From Falsirhodobacter sp. alg1 (GTDB lineage Bacteria > Pseudomonadota > Alphaproteobacteria > Rhodobacterales > Rhodobacteraceae), in assembly GCF_000739715.2 (NCBI RefSeq), contig NZ_BBJC02000004.1, positions 104,323 through 168,322 of the forward strand: a DNA stretch of 64,000 nucleotides. The letters run 5' to 3'. A program made the translations under genes and the position numbers. Shown here piece by piece: positions 43,760 to 53,804 of the stretch; position 1 is the stretch's first letter; each line of letters opens with the position of its first letter. The notes under the pieces were generated by a model, which worked only from the letters and a program-made list of their open reading frames with translations, searched no databases and had not been told where the DNA came from.

Positions 43760-46479
43760 TGTGGACCTTGGGACCGATCGGATTCACCGCACCCTTGCTG
43801 TTGCTGGGGCTGGTTCTGCTGCCGGTTCTGTGGCTTTTGCTGCGGGCGGTGCCGCCCGCGCCTGTGCGCCGCCGATTTCCGGGTGTGGCCCTGCTTCTGG
43901 GGCTGAAGGATGCCGATGCTGAAACCGACCGGACCCCTTGGTGGCTGATGGTGCTGCGCATGGCTGCGGTTGCGGCGGCCATCGTTGCCTTTGCGGGGCC
44001 GGTTCTGAACCCGCGCGCGCCCACTGCGGCCACTGGCCCGCTTCTGGTGGTGCTGGATGCCACATGGGCCGATGCGCGCGATTGGCCGCGCCGTATAGCC
44101 CGCGCATCCGAGGCTGTGGAGGCCGCCTCCCGTGCAGGTCGCCCTGTGGCGCTTGCCGCCCTGACCGATGATCCTGAACCCCTTGGCTTCCAGGCGGCAG
44201 CGGGCGTTCTGCCACGGCTAGAGGGGATGACGCCCTCGCCATGGTCCCCCCGTTACATCGATTGGGCTGCTGATCTGCCAGAGGGGGATTTCGCGACCCT
44301 ATGGGTATCGGACGGTCTGGATCATGAGGGCCGTGCCGATCTGGTGGCCGCATTGGAACAGCGGGGCAAGGTGACAGTGGTGGAGCCCGCGGGAAGTGTC
44401 GTCGCGCTGCGCCCGCCCGTCGCCACGGGAACGGAGATAGTTCTGCATGCCAGCCGCTTGCCCGCGTTTGACGGGCGGAGCATTGCTGTGCAGGCTATCG
44501 GCACCGACCCCTCGGGCGGCGAACAGGAACTGGGCCGTGCCGATCTGGATTTTGCCGCAAATGGAACCGAGGCCGAGGCGACGCTGGATCTGCCGCCGGA
44601 ATTGCGAAATCGCATCACCCGTTTCCAGATCGATGGGGTCCGGTCAGCCGGGGCGATCAGCCTTGCGGATGATAGCCTGCGGCGGCGGGAGGTTGCGCTG
44701 ATCGGGGCCGATGCGCAGGCCGAAGGGGCCACGCTGCTGGACCCGCTGTTCTATTTGCGTCAGGCCCTGTCCCCTACGGTGGATCTGATCGATGGATCGC
44801 TGGGGGATGTTCTGCCGGCAAACCCCGATGTGATTGTTCTGGCCGATGTGGCCCGCCTTGGGCCTTCGGATATGGCGGGGCTGATGGAATGGGTCCAGAA
44901 CGGCGGCTTGTTGCTGCGGTTTGCCGGGCCACGACTGGCGGCGGCCCCCTCGGCTGAAGATCCCTTGCTGCCTGTGCCCCTGCGGGATGGCGGACGGGCG
45001 ATCGGTGGCCAGCTCAGCTGGGGGGAACCGCAGCAGCTTGCGCCATTCCCCGAGGCGTCCCCCTTTGCCGGGCTGGTCATCCCACCGGAGGTAACTGTGC
45101 GTGAGCAGGTATTGGCACAGCCCGGACCCGACCTGACGGCGCGCACAATTGCCGCGCTGGAAGACGGGACACCCCTTGTCACACGCAGGGTGGTCGGGCA
45201 GGGGCAGGTGGTTCTGTTCCATGTGACCGCCAATGCCGAATGGTCGGACCTGCCGCTTTCGGGGCTGTTCGTTCAGATGCTGGACCGGCTGGCCATTTCC
45301 AGCCGCGCCACGGCGGACCGTACCGACCTGACAGGCCGGATATGGTCACCAGACCGGGTGATGGATGCGTTCGGCGGTATGTCAGATGCCGGAACACGGG
45401 CCGGTGTGGCTGGCAGCGATCTTGCCGCGGGGGTGATTTCATCAGATGTTCCGCCCGGAATTTATGCCGAAGGGGCCTCGCGTGTTGCGATGAACGTGAT
45501 CGGCCCCGCAACAGAGCTGCAGCCAGCCGTCTGGCCGGACGGCCTGCAGGTGGAAGGGTTGGACACAAGCCCCGAACGCCCGCTGCGGGGGATCGTGCTG
45601 GCGCTGGCCATGATGGCGTTGATGCTGGATGTTCTGGCGGCGCTGGCCCTGTCGGGGCGGCTGAAGGGGGCTGCGGTTGCCGTGGTTCTGGCACTGGCGC
45701 TTGTCCCCTCGCCAAAGGCGCAGGCGCAGAATGCGGTAGAGGCCACAAGTACCCTGCGTCTGGCCTATGTGCTGACCGGGGATGCGGCGGTAGACGATTT
45801 GTCAGAGGCCGGATTGCGGGGATTGTCTGCCCGCCTGACAGAGCGGACGACGATCGAACCGGGGGCCCCCGCCGGGGTCGATATCCGGAACGACGAGCTG
45901 GCATTCTATCCGTTCCTCTATTGGCCTGTGACCGCAGATATGGCCACACCGTCCGGTGACACCTTTGCTCGATTGAACGATTATCTGCGTACGGGCGGGC
46001 TGATCCTGTTCGATACGCGCGACGGCGACGTTTCCGGCATATCGGGGGGCACCCCCGAGGGGCGTGCCTTGCAGCGCATCACGGCCGGCCTTGATATACC
46101 TCCGCTGGAACGGATCCCTCCGGATCACGTGCTGACCCGGACATTCTATCTGCTGCAGGATTTTCCGGGCCGTTACAACAATCCTGCCCTATGGGTAGAG
46201 GCCGCCCCCCCCGATGCCGCACTGGCTGAGGGCCAGCCATTCCGCCATCTGAATGACGGGGTGACACCCGTGGTGATCGGCAGCAACGATTGGGCCGCCG
46301 CCTGGGCCGTGGACAAACAGGGCTTTTCCAGTCTGCCGGTCGGTCGGGGATTTGGCGGTGAACGCCAGCGCGAAATCGCGACACGCTTCGGCATCAATCT
46401 GATCATGTATGTGCTGACGGGAAATTACAAAAGCGATCAGGTCCATGTGCCTGCGCTGCTGGAAAGGCTGGGAAATTGA
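43756..46479 (+). CDS. BatA-N/DUF4159 large membrane protein
   Basis: The product is 907 residues from the ATG at 43756. The N-terminus has two membrane helices of the BatA/aerotolerance type (APLLLLGLVLLPVLWLLLRA, VLRMAAVAAAIVAFAGPVLN). A vWA-like and glutamine-amidotransferase-like middle follows, then another helix (about 615-655), and a C-terminal DUF4159 domain (about 665-905; DELAFYPFLYWPVTADMA, NDYLRTGGLILFDTRDGD, TFYLLQDFPGRYNN). It is a usual member of alphaproteobacterial moxR operons, with a role in envelope integrity suspected but not shown. Confidence 0.88.
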   Translation: MMWTLGPIGFTAPLLLLGLVLLPVLWLLLRAVPPAPVRRRFPGVALLLGLKDADAETDRTPWWLMVLRMAAVAAAIVAFAGPVLNPRAPTAATGPLLVVLDATWADARDWPRRIARASEAVEAASRAGRPVALAALTDDPEPLGFQAAAGVLPRLEGMTPSPWSPRYIDWAADLPEGDFATLWVSDGLDHEGRADLVAALEQRGKVTVVEPAGSVVALRPPVATGTEIVLHASRLPAFDGRSIAVQAIGTDPSGGEQELGRADLDFAANGTEAEATLDLPPELRNRITRFQIDGVRSAGAISLADDSLRRREVALIGADAQAEGATLLDPLFYLRQALSPTVDLIDGSLGDVLPANPDVIVLADVARLGPSDMAGLMEWVQNGGLLLRFAGPRLAAAPSAEDPLLPVPLRDGGRAIGGQLSWGEPQQLAPFPEASPFAGLVIPPEVTVREQVLAQPGPDLTARTIAALEDGTPLVTRRVVGQGQVVLFHVTANAEWSDLPLSGLFVQMLDRLAISSRATADRTDLTGRIWSPDRVMDAFGGMSDAGTRAGVAGSDLAAGVISSDVPPGIYAEGASRVAMNVIGPATELQPAVWPDGLQVEGLDTSPERPLRGIVLALAMMALMLDVLAALALSGRLKGAAVAVVLALALVPSPKAQAQNAVEATSTLRLAYVLTGDAAVDDLSEAGLRGLSARLTERTTIEPGAPAGVDIRNDELAFYPFLYWPVTADMATPSGDTFARLNDYLRTGGLILFDTRDGDVSGISGGTPEGRALQRITAGLDIPPLERIPPDHVLTRTFYLLQDFPGRYNNPALWVEAAPPDAALAEGQPFRHLNDGVTPVVIGSNDWAAAWAVDKQGFSSLPVGRGFGGERQREIATRFGINLIMYVLTGNYKSDQVHVPALLERLGN

Positions 46480-48578
46480 CCCGCTCTATCGTGTTTGATC
46501 CGTTCCTGCCGGATATCGCGCTGATTGTTCTGGCCGTTCTGGCCGCGCTGATCATCCTGTTTGCCCTGATGCGCGGGTTGGGGGGCTGGTGGCTGCGCGG
46601 TTTGTCCCTCGTGGTGTTGCTGGTGGCGCTTGCCAACCCCTCGGTCGAGCGGGAGGATCGGGCCCCGTTGTCGGATATCGTGCTGGCGGTGGTGGATGCC
46701 AGTGCCAGCCAGCGGATCGCGGATCGGGCCGATCAGACCTCCGCCGCATTGGACCGTCTGACTGCCGAGGTGGCGGCCATGCCCGATACAGACCTGCGTG
46801 TGATCCGCGTGGGGGATGCGCCCGACAACGGCGGCACCCGCCTGATGGAGGCTTTGGCCCAGGCAATGGCCGAAGAGCCGCGGGCACGGATTGCCGGTGC
46901 TTTTGTGATTTCGGATGGGCAGGTGCATGACATGGCAGCGGCCCCCGACATGCCGGCCCCGATGCATTTGCTGCAGACGGGGCATCCGCAGGACTGGGAC
47001 CGACGCCTGATCGTGAAAAACGCGCCGGCTTTCGGGATTATCGGGGAAGAAGTCCGGCTGACCCTGCGGATCGAGGATCAGGGCGCTGTTCCAGCCGATG
47101 CGGGCGCCACTGCTGCCGTAACGCTGACACTGGGGGCCGATACCTCGCTGACGGTTCAGGTGCCCATCAACCAGAATCTGGAGCTGCCGCTGAAGCTGAG
47201 CCATGGCGGCATGAACGTGGTACAGATTGCCGTAGCCCCCGCCGAGGGAGAGCTGACGGACCGGAACAACGCCCAGATCGTGCAGATCAACGGCGTCCGC
47301 GACCGCCTTCGGGTGCTGCTGGTGTCCGGAGAGCCGCATGCAGGCGAACGTGTCTGGCGTAACCTGCTGAAATCCGATCCTTCGGTGGATCTGGTGCATT
47401 TCACCATTTTGCGCCCTCCGGAAAAGCTGGATGGCACACCGGTTGAAGAAATGTCGCTGATCGCCTTTCCCACGCGCGAGCTGTTCATGGAGAAGATCGA
47501 CGATTTCGATCTGATCATCTTTGACCGGTATCGTCTGCGGGGCATTCTGCCCGGCCTGTATCTGGAGAATGTGCGCGATTACGTCCGGCGCGGCGGGACG
47601 GTTCTGGTGGCGGCCGGGCCGGAGTTTGCCGGTGTCGAAAGCCTTGCACGATCCCCCTTGGGGGAAATCATGCCCGTAACTGCAACGGGCCGTGTGCTGG
47701 AGGAACCCTATCGCGCCACGCTGACCGAAACGGGGCGACGCCATCCCGTTACCGAAGGTCTGGATGACGGACCTGTCGAAGGCGGTTGGGGCAGCTTTCT
47801 GCGTCAGGTAGAACTGTTGCCGACCGAGGGAGAGGTGTTGATGAACGGCATCGGGGGCAGGCCGCTCTTGGTGCTGGACCGCGTGGGCGAAGGGCGTATC
47901 GCCGTATTGGGTACGGATCAGCTTTGGCTGTGGGGGCGTGGTTACGAAGGGGGTGGCCCGCAGCTGGAATTGACGCGCCGGTTGGCACATTGGATGCTGA
48001 AAGAGCCGGAACTGGAAGAAGAGGCGCTGACCGGACAGGCTGATGGATCGCATGTCACGCTGGAACGGCGCACGGTGTCCGAAACCCCGCCGGGCGATGC
48101 CCTTGTCACAGGCCCCGATGGAAGCGAGGCGACCGTTCCCCTGACCGAAGTGCAGCCCGGACGGTATCGCGCCGAATTCGAGGCTACGGAATTGGGGCTG
48201 TACCGGGTGGCGCAGGGCGATCTGGCCTCGGTATTCGCGGTCGGTCCCTCGGCCCCCAGGGAATTCGAGACGACGATTGCCTCGGGGCAGCCCATGTCAG
48301 GGGCTATCGATGCTTCGGGTGGTGGGGTCCTGAGGCTGGCGGCCGATGCGGATTTCGATGTGCGGCGCATTGGCGAAGGACGGACCGCCGAAGGGCGGGG
48401 CTGGTTGGGGATCACCCCGCGGGGTGCTTTTTCAACCCAAGGGGTAACTGTGGCACCGCTGCTGCCGGGATGGCTCTGGTTGGTCCTCGCGGCAGGGTTG
48501 ATCGTTCTGGCATGGCTGCGCGAGGGGCGTTTCAGACGCCCTCACGGTCCAGAACTGCCACGCGGGAATGGGACATGA
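46476..48578 (+). CDS. membrane protein of the moxR operon with glutamine amidotransferase-like domain
   Basis: The 700-residue product starts at a TTG overlapping the previous stop (TTGA), with GGAAAGG upstream. Two N-terminal helices (IALIVLAVLAALIILFALMR, GLSLVVLLVALANPS) are followed by a periplasmic or cytoplasmic vWA-like part (DIVLAVVDASASQRI), a domain similar to class I amidotransferase/ThuA folds (RVLLVSGEPHAGERVWRNLL, YVRRGGTVLVAAGPEFAG) and one C-terminal helix (LLPGWLWLVLAAGLIVLAWL). No catalytic Cys is apparent, so enzymatic activity is unlikely. It overlaps the convergent DUF599 gene by 47 bases. Confidence 0.8.
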   Translation: MTRSIVFDPFLPDIALIVLAVLAALIILFALMRGLGGWWLRGLSLVVLLVALANPSVEREDRAPLSDIVLAVVDASASQRIADRADQTSAALDRLTAEVAAMPDTDLRVIRVGDAPDNGGTRLMEALAQAMAEEPRARIAGAFVISDGQVHDMAAAPDMPAPMHLLQTGHPQDWDRRLIVKNAPAFGIIGEEVRLTLRIEDQGAVPADAGATAAVTLTLGADTSLTVQVPINQNLELPLKLSHGGMNVVQIAVAPAEGELTDRNNAQIVQINGVRDRLRVLLVSGEPHAGERVWRNLLKSDPSVDLVHFTILRPPEKLDGTPVEEMSLIAFPTRELFMEKIDDFDLIIFDRYRLRGILPGLYLENVRDYVRRGGTVLVAAGPEFAGVESLARSPLGEIMPVTATGRVLEEPYRATLTETGRRHPVTEGLDDGPVEGGWGSFLRQVELLPTEGEVLMNGIGGRPLLVLDRVGEGRIAVLGTDQLWLWGRGYEGGGPQLELTRRLAHWMLKEPELEEEALTGQADGSHVTLERRTVSETPPGDALVTGPDGSEATVPLTEVQPGRYRAEFEATELGLYRVAQGDLASVFAVGPSAPREFETTIASGQPMSGAIDASGGGVLRLAADADFDVRRIGEGRTAEGRGWLGITPRGAFSTQGVTVAPLLPGWLWLVLAAGLIVLAWLREGRFRRPHGPELPRGNGT

Positions 48579-49227
48579 ATTCCCGCCGCAGCAGGGTGAT
48601 CGATGTAACGATCGTGGCGATGATCAATGTCCATGGTCCCAGCAGCCAGCCCAGCGACGCCAGCGCGAAATAGATCGACCGCAGCCCGCGGTTGTAGCTG
48701 CGGGCTGCGGTTACGTTCACATCCGCTGCCTGCGAGGCCCGGTGAAAGGCCAGCGGAGAATCGTCATTCGGCACCGATCCCATAAGGACGGCGCAATAGC
48801 CGAACAGGCGGTGCGACCAGATGAATTTCAAAAACGCGTTGGCAAGGAACAGGATCACGAGGATCACCTTGACCTCCACCACCACGGCCTGCGCGCTGAC
48901 CGTCAGATCCTCAGCCACCAGCACCAGCCTGTCCGGATTGCCGACCAGCGCGATACAGCCGCCAATCGACAGCATGGTGCCCGAGATGAAGAAGGATGTT
49001 GCCTGACGCAGGCTGGTGATGACGGTGGCATCGAAGATCTTCTGTTGGCGCGTCACGAATTCGCGCATCCAGTCACGCCTGTAGGATGCGAGGAGGATCG
49101 ACATCGACGGCCGATCCTTGGGCGGGTTTTCCACCAGCCAGCCGATGGAAAAGAACGCGATGATCAGGATGCCAAGCGCGAATGCATCCGAAATTCCAAG
49201 GGGGGCAAGGCGTGGGATCAATTCCAT
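48532..49227 (-). CDS. DUF599 family membrane protein
   Basis: The product is 231 residues from the ATG at 49227. Four membrane helices and the DUF599 features RRDWMREFVTRQQKIFDATV and NRGLRSIYFALASLGWLLGP are visible. The family is widespread with no known function. Its 3' end lies within the convergent gene of the moxR operon. Confidence 0.88.
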   Translation of the reverse strand: MELIPRLAPLGISDAFALGILIIAFFSIGWLVENPPKDRPSMSILLASYRRDWMREFVTRQQKIFDATVITSLRQATSFFISGTMLSIGGCIALVGNPDRLVLVAEDLTVSAQAVVVEVKVILVILFLANAFLKFIWSHRLFGYCAVLMGSVPNDDSPLAFHRASQAADVNVTAARSYNRGLRSIYFALASLGWLLGPWTLIIATIVTSITLLRREFMSHSRVAVLDREGV

Positions 49228-49312
49228 GACGACCAATCTAGCATCCGGTTGCTGCAGGGGACGACGGCTTTTTCATGCTGCTACCAAGCGGTGGATGCTG
49301 CGGCAAGCACCA

Positions 49313-49341
49313 CTTGAACGGCTATGCATCGCTTCCCACAT
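49313..49341 (+). promoter_or_regulatory. candidate RpoH (sigma-32) promoter of the hsp20 gene
   Basis: CTTGAA (49313-49318) and CCCACAT (49335-49341) are 16 bases apart, near the sigma-32 pattern CTTGAA...CCCCAT. It lies about 95 bases before the Hsp20 start. The spacing is slightly long, so the call is tentative. Confidence 0.35.
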
Positions 49342-49438
49342 CTGCCAAGGCGCCGGTGCCGCATCGTCGGGTCGGCGCAGTCCCCTGTGCCTTGCCAGTT
49401 TTCTGGGAGGTACCCGAACATCGCTCTTGGAGGATGAT

Positions 49439-49894
49439 ATGCGTGGTTATGATTTCGCGCCACTTTACCGTGCAACCGTCGGCTTTGACCGCATTGCCGA
49501 CCTTATGGACCGTGTCCTGAGCGCCGATGTGCCCCAGCCCGGCTACCCCCCTTACAACATCGAGAAAACCGCAGATGCGTCCTATCGCATCTCGGTAGCG
49601 GTTGCCGGGTTTGCCCCCGATGACCTGAGCGTGGAGGTAAAGGAAAACGCCCTTTACATCTCGGCCAACAAGGCCGCGGATGACGAGGAACGGACCTTCC
49701 TTCATCGCGGTATCGCCACCCGCGCGTTCGAGCGGCGCTTTGCCTTGGCCGACCATGTGCGTGTGACAGGTGCAACCCATGAAAACGGGATGCTGCATAT
49801 CGATCTGACCCGCGAAACCCCCGAGGCGCTGAAGCCGCGCCGTATCCAGATCGGCGGGGCCAAGCCGGCTGCATTGAAGGCAGAGCCTGCATGA
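49439..49894 (+). CDS. Hsp20/alpha-crystallin small heat shock protein (IbpA-like)
   Basis: The product is 151 residues from the ATG at 49439, with GGAGG six bases upstream; longer frames lack this. The alpha-crystallin domain spans about 35-130, with YRISVAVAGFAPDDLSVEVK and the family GML motif in ENGMLHIDL. The N-terminus MRGYDFAPLYRATVGFDRIA is typical of IbpA. It is an ATP-independent holdase that keeps unfolding proteins soluble. A strong terminator follows. Confidence 0.94.
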   Translation: MRGYDFAPLYRATVGFDRIADLMDRVLSADVPQPGYPPYNIEKTADASYRISVAVAGFAPDDLSVEVKENALYISANKAADDEERTFLHRGIATRAFERRFALADHVRVTGATHENGMLHIDLTRETPEALKPRRIQIGGAKPAALKAEPA

Positions 49895-49897
49895 CTT

Positions 49898-49930
49898 GAA
49901 AAGGGCGCGCCGTGGTGGCGCGCCCTTTTC
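49898..49930. terminator. bidirectional intrinsic terminator
   Basis: Perfect 14-base stem GAAAAGGGCGCGCC / GGCGCGCCCTTTTC with loop GTGGT lies between the convergent hsp20 and CNNM genes. Confidence 0.92.
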
Positions 49931-49931
49931 A

Positions 49932-51215
49932 TCATTCGGTCTTTTCGGCCAACCGGCTGACAAGGATCTTGTCGATCCGGCGGTCGTCCAGATCGATCAC
50001 CTCGAACACCCAGCCATCGCGCATGAACGTATCGCCCAGATCGGGCATTCGCCGCAGTTGATTGAGCATCAGGCCGGCCACGGTTTCATAATCACCTGCC
50101 AAGGCCTGCGGAATCTTCAGCATCTCGCAGAATTCATCCACCGGCATCCAGCCCGATACGAGATAGGAGCCATCCTCGCGTTCCACGATCGCAGGCTCTT
50201 CGGAGACATGCTCGCGGAATGTTCCAGTAATGGCCTCCAGAATATCACCGGTGGTGATGATCCCTTCGAAGCTGCCGTATTCATCATAGACCAGCGCCAT
50301 GTGGTTCGGAGAGGCGCGCAGGATCTCGATGACCTGCAGCGCATCGGCAGCATCGGAAACCACGGGAACCTCGCGCATCAACGCCGTAATATCCAGCGCC
50401 TCGCCGCGCGACAGGGCGGAAAATGCGTCGGTGACATACAGCACGCCCACATATTCCTCGGTATCATGGCGATGGACGGGCAGGCGGGCGCGGCCAGATG
50501 TGCGGATGATCTCCATCACCTCTTCGGCGCTGGCCCCCAGATCGATCGAAACCACATCACGCCGTTGGGTCATCAGCTGTGACGCAGAGCGGTCGGCAAG
50601 GCGCATGACACTGGTCAGCATGTGGCGCTCACCGGTTTCGATGGTGCCGTCTCCATGCGCCTCGGCGAGGATGGTGCGAACCTCCTCGTCGGTGACGCGG
50701 CTTTTCTCCTCGTTCTCCATCCGCAGCAGCTTCAGCAGCGCACGGCCGGACAGATCGAGGATGAACACCACCGGTGCCGCAACGCGCGACAGGATGAACA
50801 TCGCGGGGGCGACCTTGGCCGCCACGCCCTCGGAATTCTTCAGGGCGATCTGCTTGGGAACCAGCTCTCCGACGATCAGCGACAGATAGGTCAGCAGGAT
50901 GACGACCGAACCGACACCGATCGTATCGGCGGCAGGTACGTTGCGTTCGGCCAGATAGCCGGCAAAACGCGCACCAAGGGTTGCCCCCGAAAAGGCACCG
51001 GACAGAACGCCGACCAAGGTAATGCCGATCTGGACTGTGGACAGGAAGCGGCCGGGATCCTGTGAAAGGCGCAGCGCAATTTCGGCACCTTTGCTGCCCC
51101 CCTCTGCCAATGTGCGAAGACGCGCGGGGCGAGAAGATACGACGGCCATTTCCGACATAGCCAAAGCGCCGTTAATGATGATCAAAACGGCGACGATCAG
51201 GATTTCGAGGTACAC
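49932..51215 (-). CDS. CNNM/CorC-type membrane protein with DUF21 and CBS domains
   Basis: The 427-residue product has an N-terminal DUF21 membrane domain of three to four helices (residues 1-175; SEMAVVSSRPARLRTLAEGG is the family opening), a CBS pair (about 205-330; HMALVYDEYGSFEGIITTGD) and a C-terminal CorC_HlyC domain. This is the CNNM layout, linked to magnesium or cobalt efflux. It differs from the soluble CorC at 22782. It is separated by about 110 bases from the operon upstream. Confidence 0.92.
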   Translation of the reverse strand: MYLEILIVAVLIIINGALAMSEMAVVSSRPARLRTLAEGGSKGAEIALRLSQDPGRFLSTVQIGITLVGVLSGAFSGATLGARFAGYLAERNVPAADTIGVGSVVILLTYLSLIVGELVPKQIALKNSEGVAAKVAPAMFILSRVAAPVVFILDLSGRALLKLLRMENEEKSRVTDEEVRTILAEAHGDGTIETGERHMLTSVMRLADRSASQLMTQRRDVVSIDLGASAEEVMEIIRTSGRARLPVHRHDTEEYVGVLYVTDAFSALSRGEALDITALMREVPVVSDAADALQVIEILRASPNHMALVYDEYGSFEGIITTGDILEAITGTFREHVSEEPAIVEREDGSYLVSGWMPVDEFCEMLKIPQALAGDYETVAGLMLNQLRRMPDLGDTFMRDGWVFEVIDLDDRRIDKILVSRLAEKTE

Positions 51216-51328
51216 TGTGTTCCCTATGGGTGGTGGTCATCGGGGCGTACCCCGAAGAACCGCAGCCTTGCAGCGGTCAGTCAAGAGTAGGTTTGATACC
51301 GCGCCACGTCGAGGGAAAATTTCGGGCC

Positions 51329-51652
51329 TCAGGCCTGCAGGCGTTCGATCTCTGCCTGCATCATCTCCACTTCGGCGCGGGCCTCGCCCAGACTTTCCAT
51401 GATCGCGCGCAATTCGGCATCGGTCTGGGTCAGCTGATTCATCAACTGACGCTCCCGTTCCTCGCCATAGACGATGGCCTGATCGCGGGTTTCCTCGGCG
51501 TCATGCAGCGCCTGTGCAAGCCGGTCCACTTCGGTCATGTTTCCGTTCTCGATGGGCGACAGGCGCGTCATCAGCCAGCGGGCAAACCAGCCAAGGGCAA
51601 AGGCCACGAACAGGATCAGTGTCGTGACAAGGATGAGCGTGCTGCGATCCAA
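51329..51652 (-). CDS. small membrane-anchored coiled-coil protein
   Basis: The 107-residue product has one N-terminal helix (LILVTTLILFVAFALGWFAR) then a continuous coiled coil from about 40 to the end, rich in Glu/Gln/Arg heptads (RDQAIVYGEERERQLMNQLT). I do not recognise a named family. It lies 14 bases after the large OmpA protein gene and is probably translated with it, so a scaffold or partner role at the envelope is plausible. Confidence 0.7.
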   Translation of the reverse strand: MDRSTLILVTTLILFVAFALGWFARWLMTRLSPIENGNMTEVDRLAQALHDAEETRDQAIVYGEERERQLMNQLTQTDAELRAIMESLGEARAEVEMMQAEIERLQA

Positions 51653-51666
51653 GGGGCGCTCCGGTC

Positions 51667-53745
51667 TTAGTTCAGGTCATCCGGGCGTGTTTCCGGCCGG
51701 ACCGTAGGATCTGTTGGCGCGAAAGAGGGGCTGTCGTCAACCTCTTCCGTGTCCATGTCGCCATCCTCGTCATATTCGCCGTCCTCCGGATCGCCATCGC
51801 CCGAACCTTCGGGCAGATCATCGGGCACTTCGACCGTTTCGTAGTAGCTGTCATCCTCGCCCAGAACGTCCGCCACGGCTGCGGTGGCCGCAACCTCGGG
51901 GGTGGCTACCTCCGGTTCGACGGGGGCATTCGGATCGGGGGCGACGTTTGTCAGCTTGAATTCGATCCGGCGATTGGCCTCGCGGCCTTCCTCGGTGCTG
52001 TTGTCCGCAATGGGGTCAGCCTCACCATAGCCAACGGCGGTCAGGCGTGCGGCGGGCACGCGGCGGCCCTGCAGGGTGACCATGACGGCCTCGGCCCGGG
52101 CCTGGCTCAGCGCCTGGTTGCCCCCTTCGCTGCCCTGGCTGTCGGTATAGCCCTGGATCTCGAAGCTGAGGTTGCTGCAATCCAGCAGTGTATCCGTCAG
52201 CTCGTCCAGTGTCGCGCGAGCGGAGCCGTCGATTTCGGCCGAACCGGGGGCGAAGTTGATCTTTTGCGTTTCCATCGCCTTGTTGATCCGCGCCGTGCAG
52301 ACCTCGGGGGCGGGCAGGGCGGCATAAGGGTCCAGATCCTCATCATAGGTCACGTTCAGATCGACCGCCGCATCCGCGCCAAGTTCGGCGGTCATCATCT
52401 GCGCAATTTCGGTTTCCGCAGCACGCGATCCGGTCCGGCCCTCGATACTGATGGTCTCGGCCGTAACCTCCAGCTTGCCCTGTTCCAGTTGGGACAGGCC
52501 ACGCAGGCCGGTCAGTACGCGGGTGGTCCAGCCTGTCGGAACGCTGTCGTCCACGATAGGGCTGCCGGTCACGGAATCCGCGCCAAACTGGGCACGGGCA
52601 AAGGAGGTGATGGCATCCTGACCAAGCGCGTCCCGTACCCGTCCGTCGATCCGCGCCTCTCCCATATCGGTGATTTCGGTGGTGAAGGTCAGGGGGCCTT
52701 CTTCGGGGGCGACCGGGGCAGGGGGCAGGGACGCGGTCAGCGAGAACCCGGCCGGCAGGGCGGTTTTCAACGTGCCTGCGGCGGTTTCGAAGACGGCACT
52801 GTCCATGCCCGGTGCACCTGTCAGCAGGATATCGGCGTCGGATATCGAAATGCTTCCTGCTGGCAATGCGGCCAGCGCCTGCAAGCCCGCTTCGGCTGCC
52901 TGACCCCATTCTGGAGATGGCGCGCCAAGACCCACGGTGCATTCGGCACCATCGGGCACGCCAACGGCTGTGGCAGCCTGCAGCAGTTGGGTCCGCTCCT
53001 CATCCGTCGTGGACGAACAGGCTTCCAGTGTCGTGCCCGCATCTGTCCGAACGGCGCGGAACACAAAGGGCGTCAGGACAGGGCGCGGCGCGGTAATGGT
53101 GATATCCGCCTGCACACCCTCGGTCTGCAACCGGGCCAATCGCCCTTCAAGCGAGGCCTTTTCGTCAGCACTGTCGGCAATGGCGTTGATCGTGACCGTA
53201 TCCGCCGAGACCGAGATCTTGGAACGCGGCAGCAGCTTCAGCGCCTCTATTCCGAAGTTCATGGCCGCATGCCATGTATCGGGCGCGGGATAATCAGCGG
53301 TTTCAAGCATATCGGATACCTGCACGCCGCCGCCCACCAGCCCTGCGGTATCGGCCATCATCCCCTCAGAACTTTTCGGGATCAGCCCGATCAGCGAAAC
53401 ACCATCATCATTGCGCAGCAGCTCCATCTCGAAGGCGGGGGCCTCGATGGCGCGGGTTGGCAAAACCGTCAGATCATCGCGGATCCGCGACGGATCGATC
53501 ACACCACCGGCAAGATTGATGACCCGGAAATGCGTTGCTTCGTCCGGGGCCGTTCCCGACAGGTGGACGTTCAGGCCATCGGCGGTCACGGTGGCAAAGG
53601 TGATGCCCGCCTCGGCCAGCCGCGATTCGACCGCGGCGGTGGAGCGTGTCTCGATCACCTCGGCCGTCAGGGCGGCACCGCCTGCGGCAAGGGCCGCAGC
53701 GCTGACGAACATGGCAGGGATGACGATTTTGCGTGAGAGACGCAT
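51667..53745 (-). CDS. large OmpA-domain protein with BON-like repeats
   Basis: The 692-residue product has a single N-terminal signal or anchor helix (IVIPAMFVSAAALAAGGAAL), then several repeated alpha/beta units of about 75 residues resembling BON domains (spanning about 30-480, e.g. ISISDADILLTGAPGMDS and LEVTAETISIEGRTGSRA), an OmpA peptidoglycan-binding domain (about 500-610; INFAPGSAEIDGSARATLDE, YTDSQGSEGGNQALSQARAE) and an acidic disordered tail of about 80 residues. The layout recalls ArfA/OmpATb-like proteins but is much larger. It probably spans the periplasm and binds the wall. Confidence 0.85.
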   Translation of the reverse strand: MRLSRKIVIPAMFVSAAALAAGGAALTAEVIETRSTAAVESRLAEAGITFATVTADGLNVHLSGTAPDEATHFRVINLAGGVIDPSRIRDDLTVLPTRAIEAPAFEMELLRNDDGVSLIGLIPKSSEGMMADTAGLVGGGVQVSDMLETADYPAPDTWHAAMNFGIEALKLLPRSKISVSADTVTINAIADSADEKASLEGRLARLQTEGVQADITITAPRPVLTPFVFRAVRTDAGTTLEACSSTTDEERTQLLQAATAVGVPDGAECTVGLGAPSPEWGQAAEAGLQALAALPAGSISISDADILLTGAPGMDSAVFETAAGTLKTALPAGFSLTASLPPAPVAPEEGPLTFTTEITDMGEARIDGRVRDALGQDAITSFARAQFGADSVTGSPIVDDSVPTGWTTRVLTGLRGLSQLEQGKLEVTAETISIEGRTGSRAAETEIAQMMTAELGADAAVDLNVTYDEDLDPYAALPAPEVCTARINKAMETQKINFAPGSAEIDGSARATLDELTDTLLDCSNLSFEIQGYTDSQGSEGGNQALSQARAEAVMVTLQGRRVPAARLTAVGYGEADPIADNSTEEGREANRRIEFKLTNVAPDPNAPVEPEVATPEVAATAAVADVLGEDDSYYETVEVPDDLPEGSGDGDPEDGEYDEDGDMDTEEVDDSPSFAPTDPTVRPETRPDDLN

Positions 53746-53804
53746 CAGGCGGATCCTTTCGCGGAGCAGGGGGGAGATTTACGCCCCTGCGTGCAGCGCA
53801 TCAA

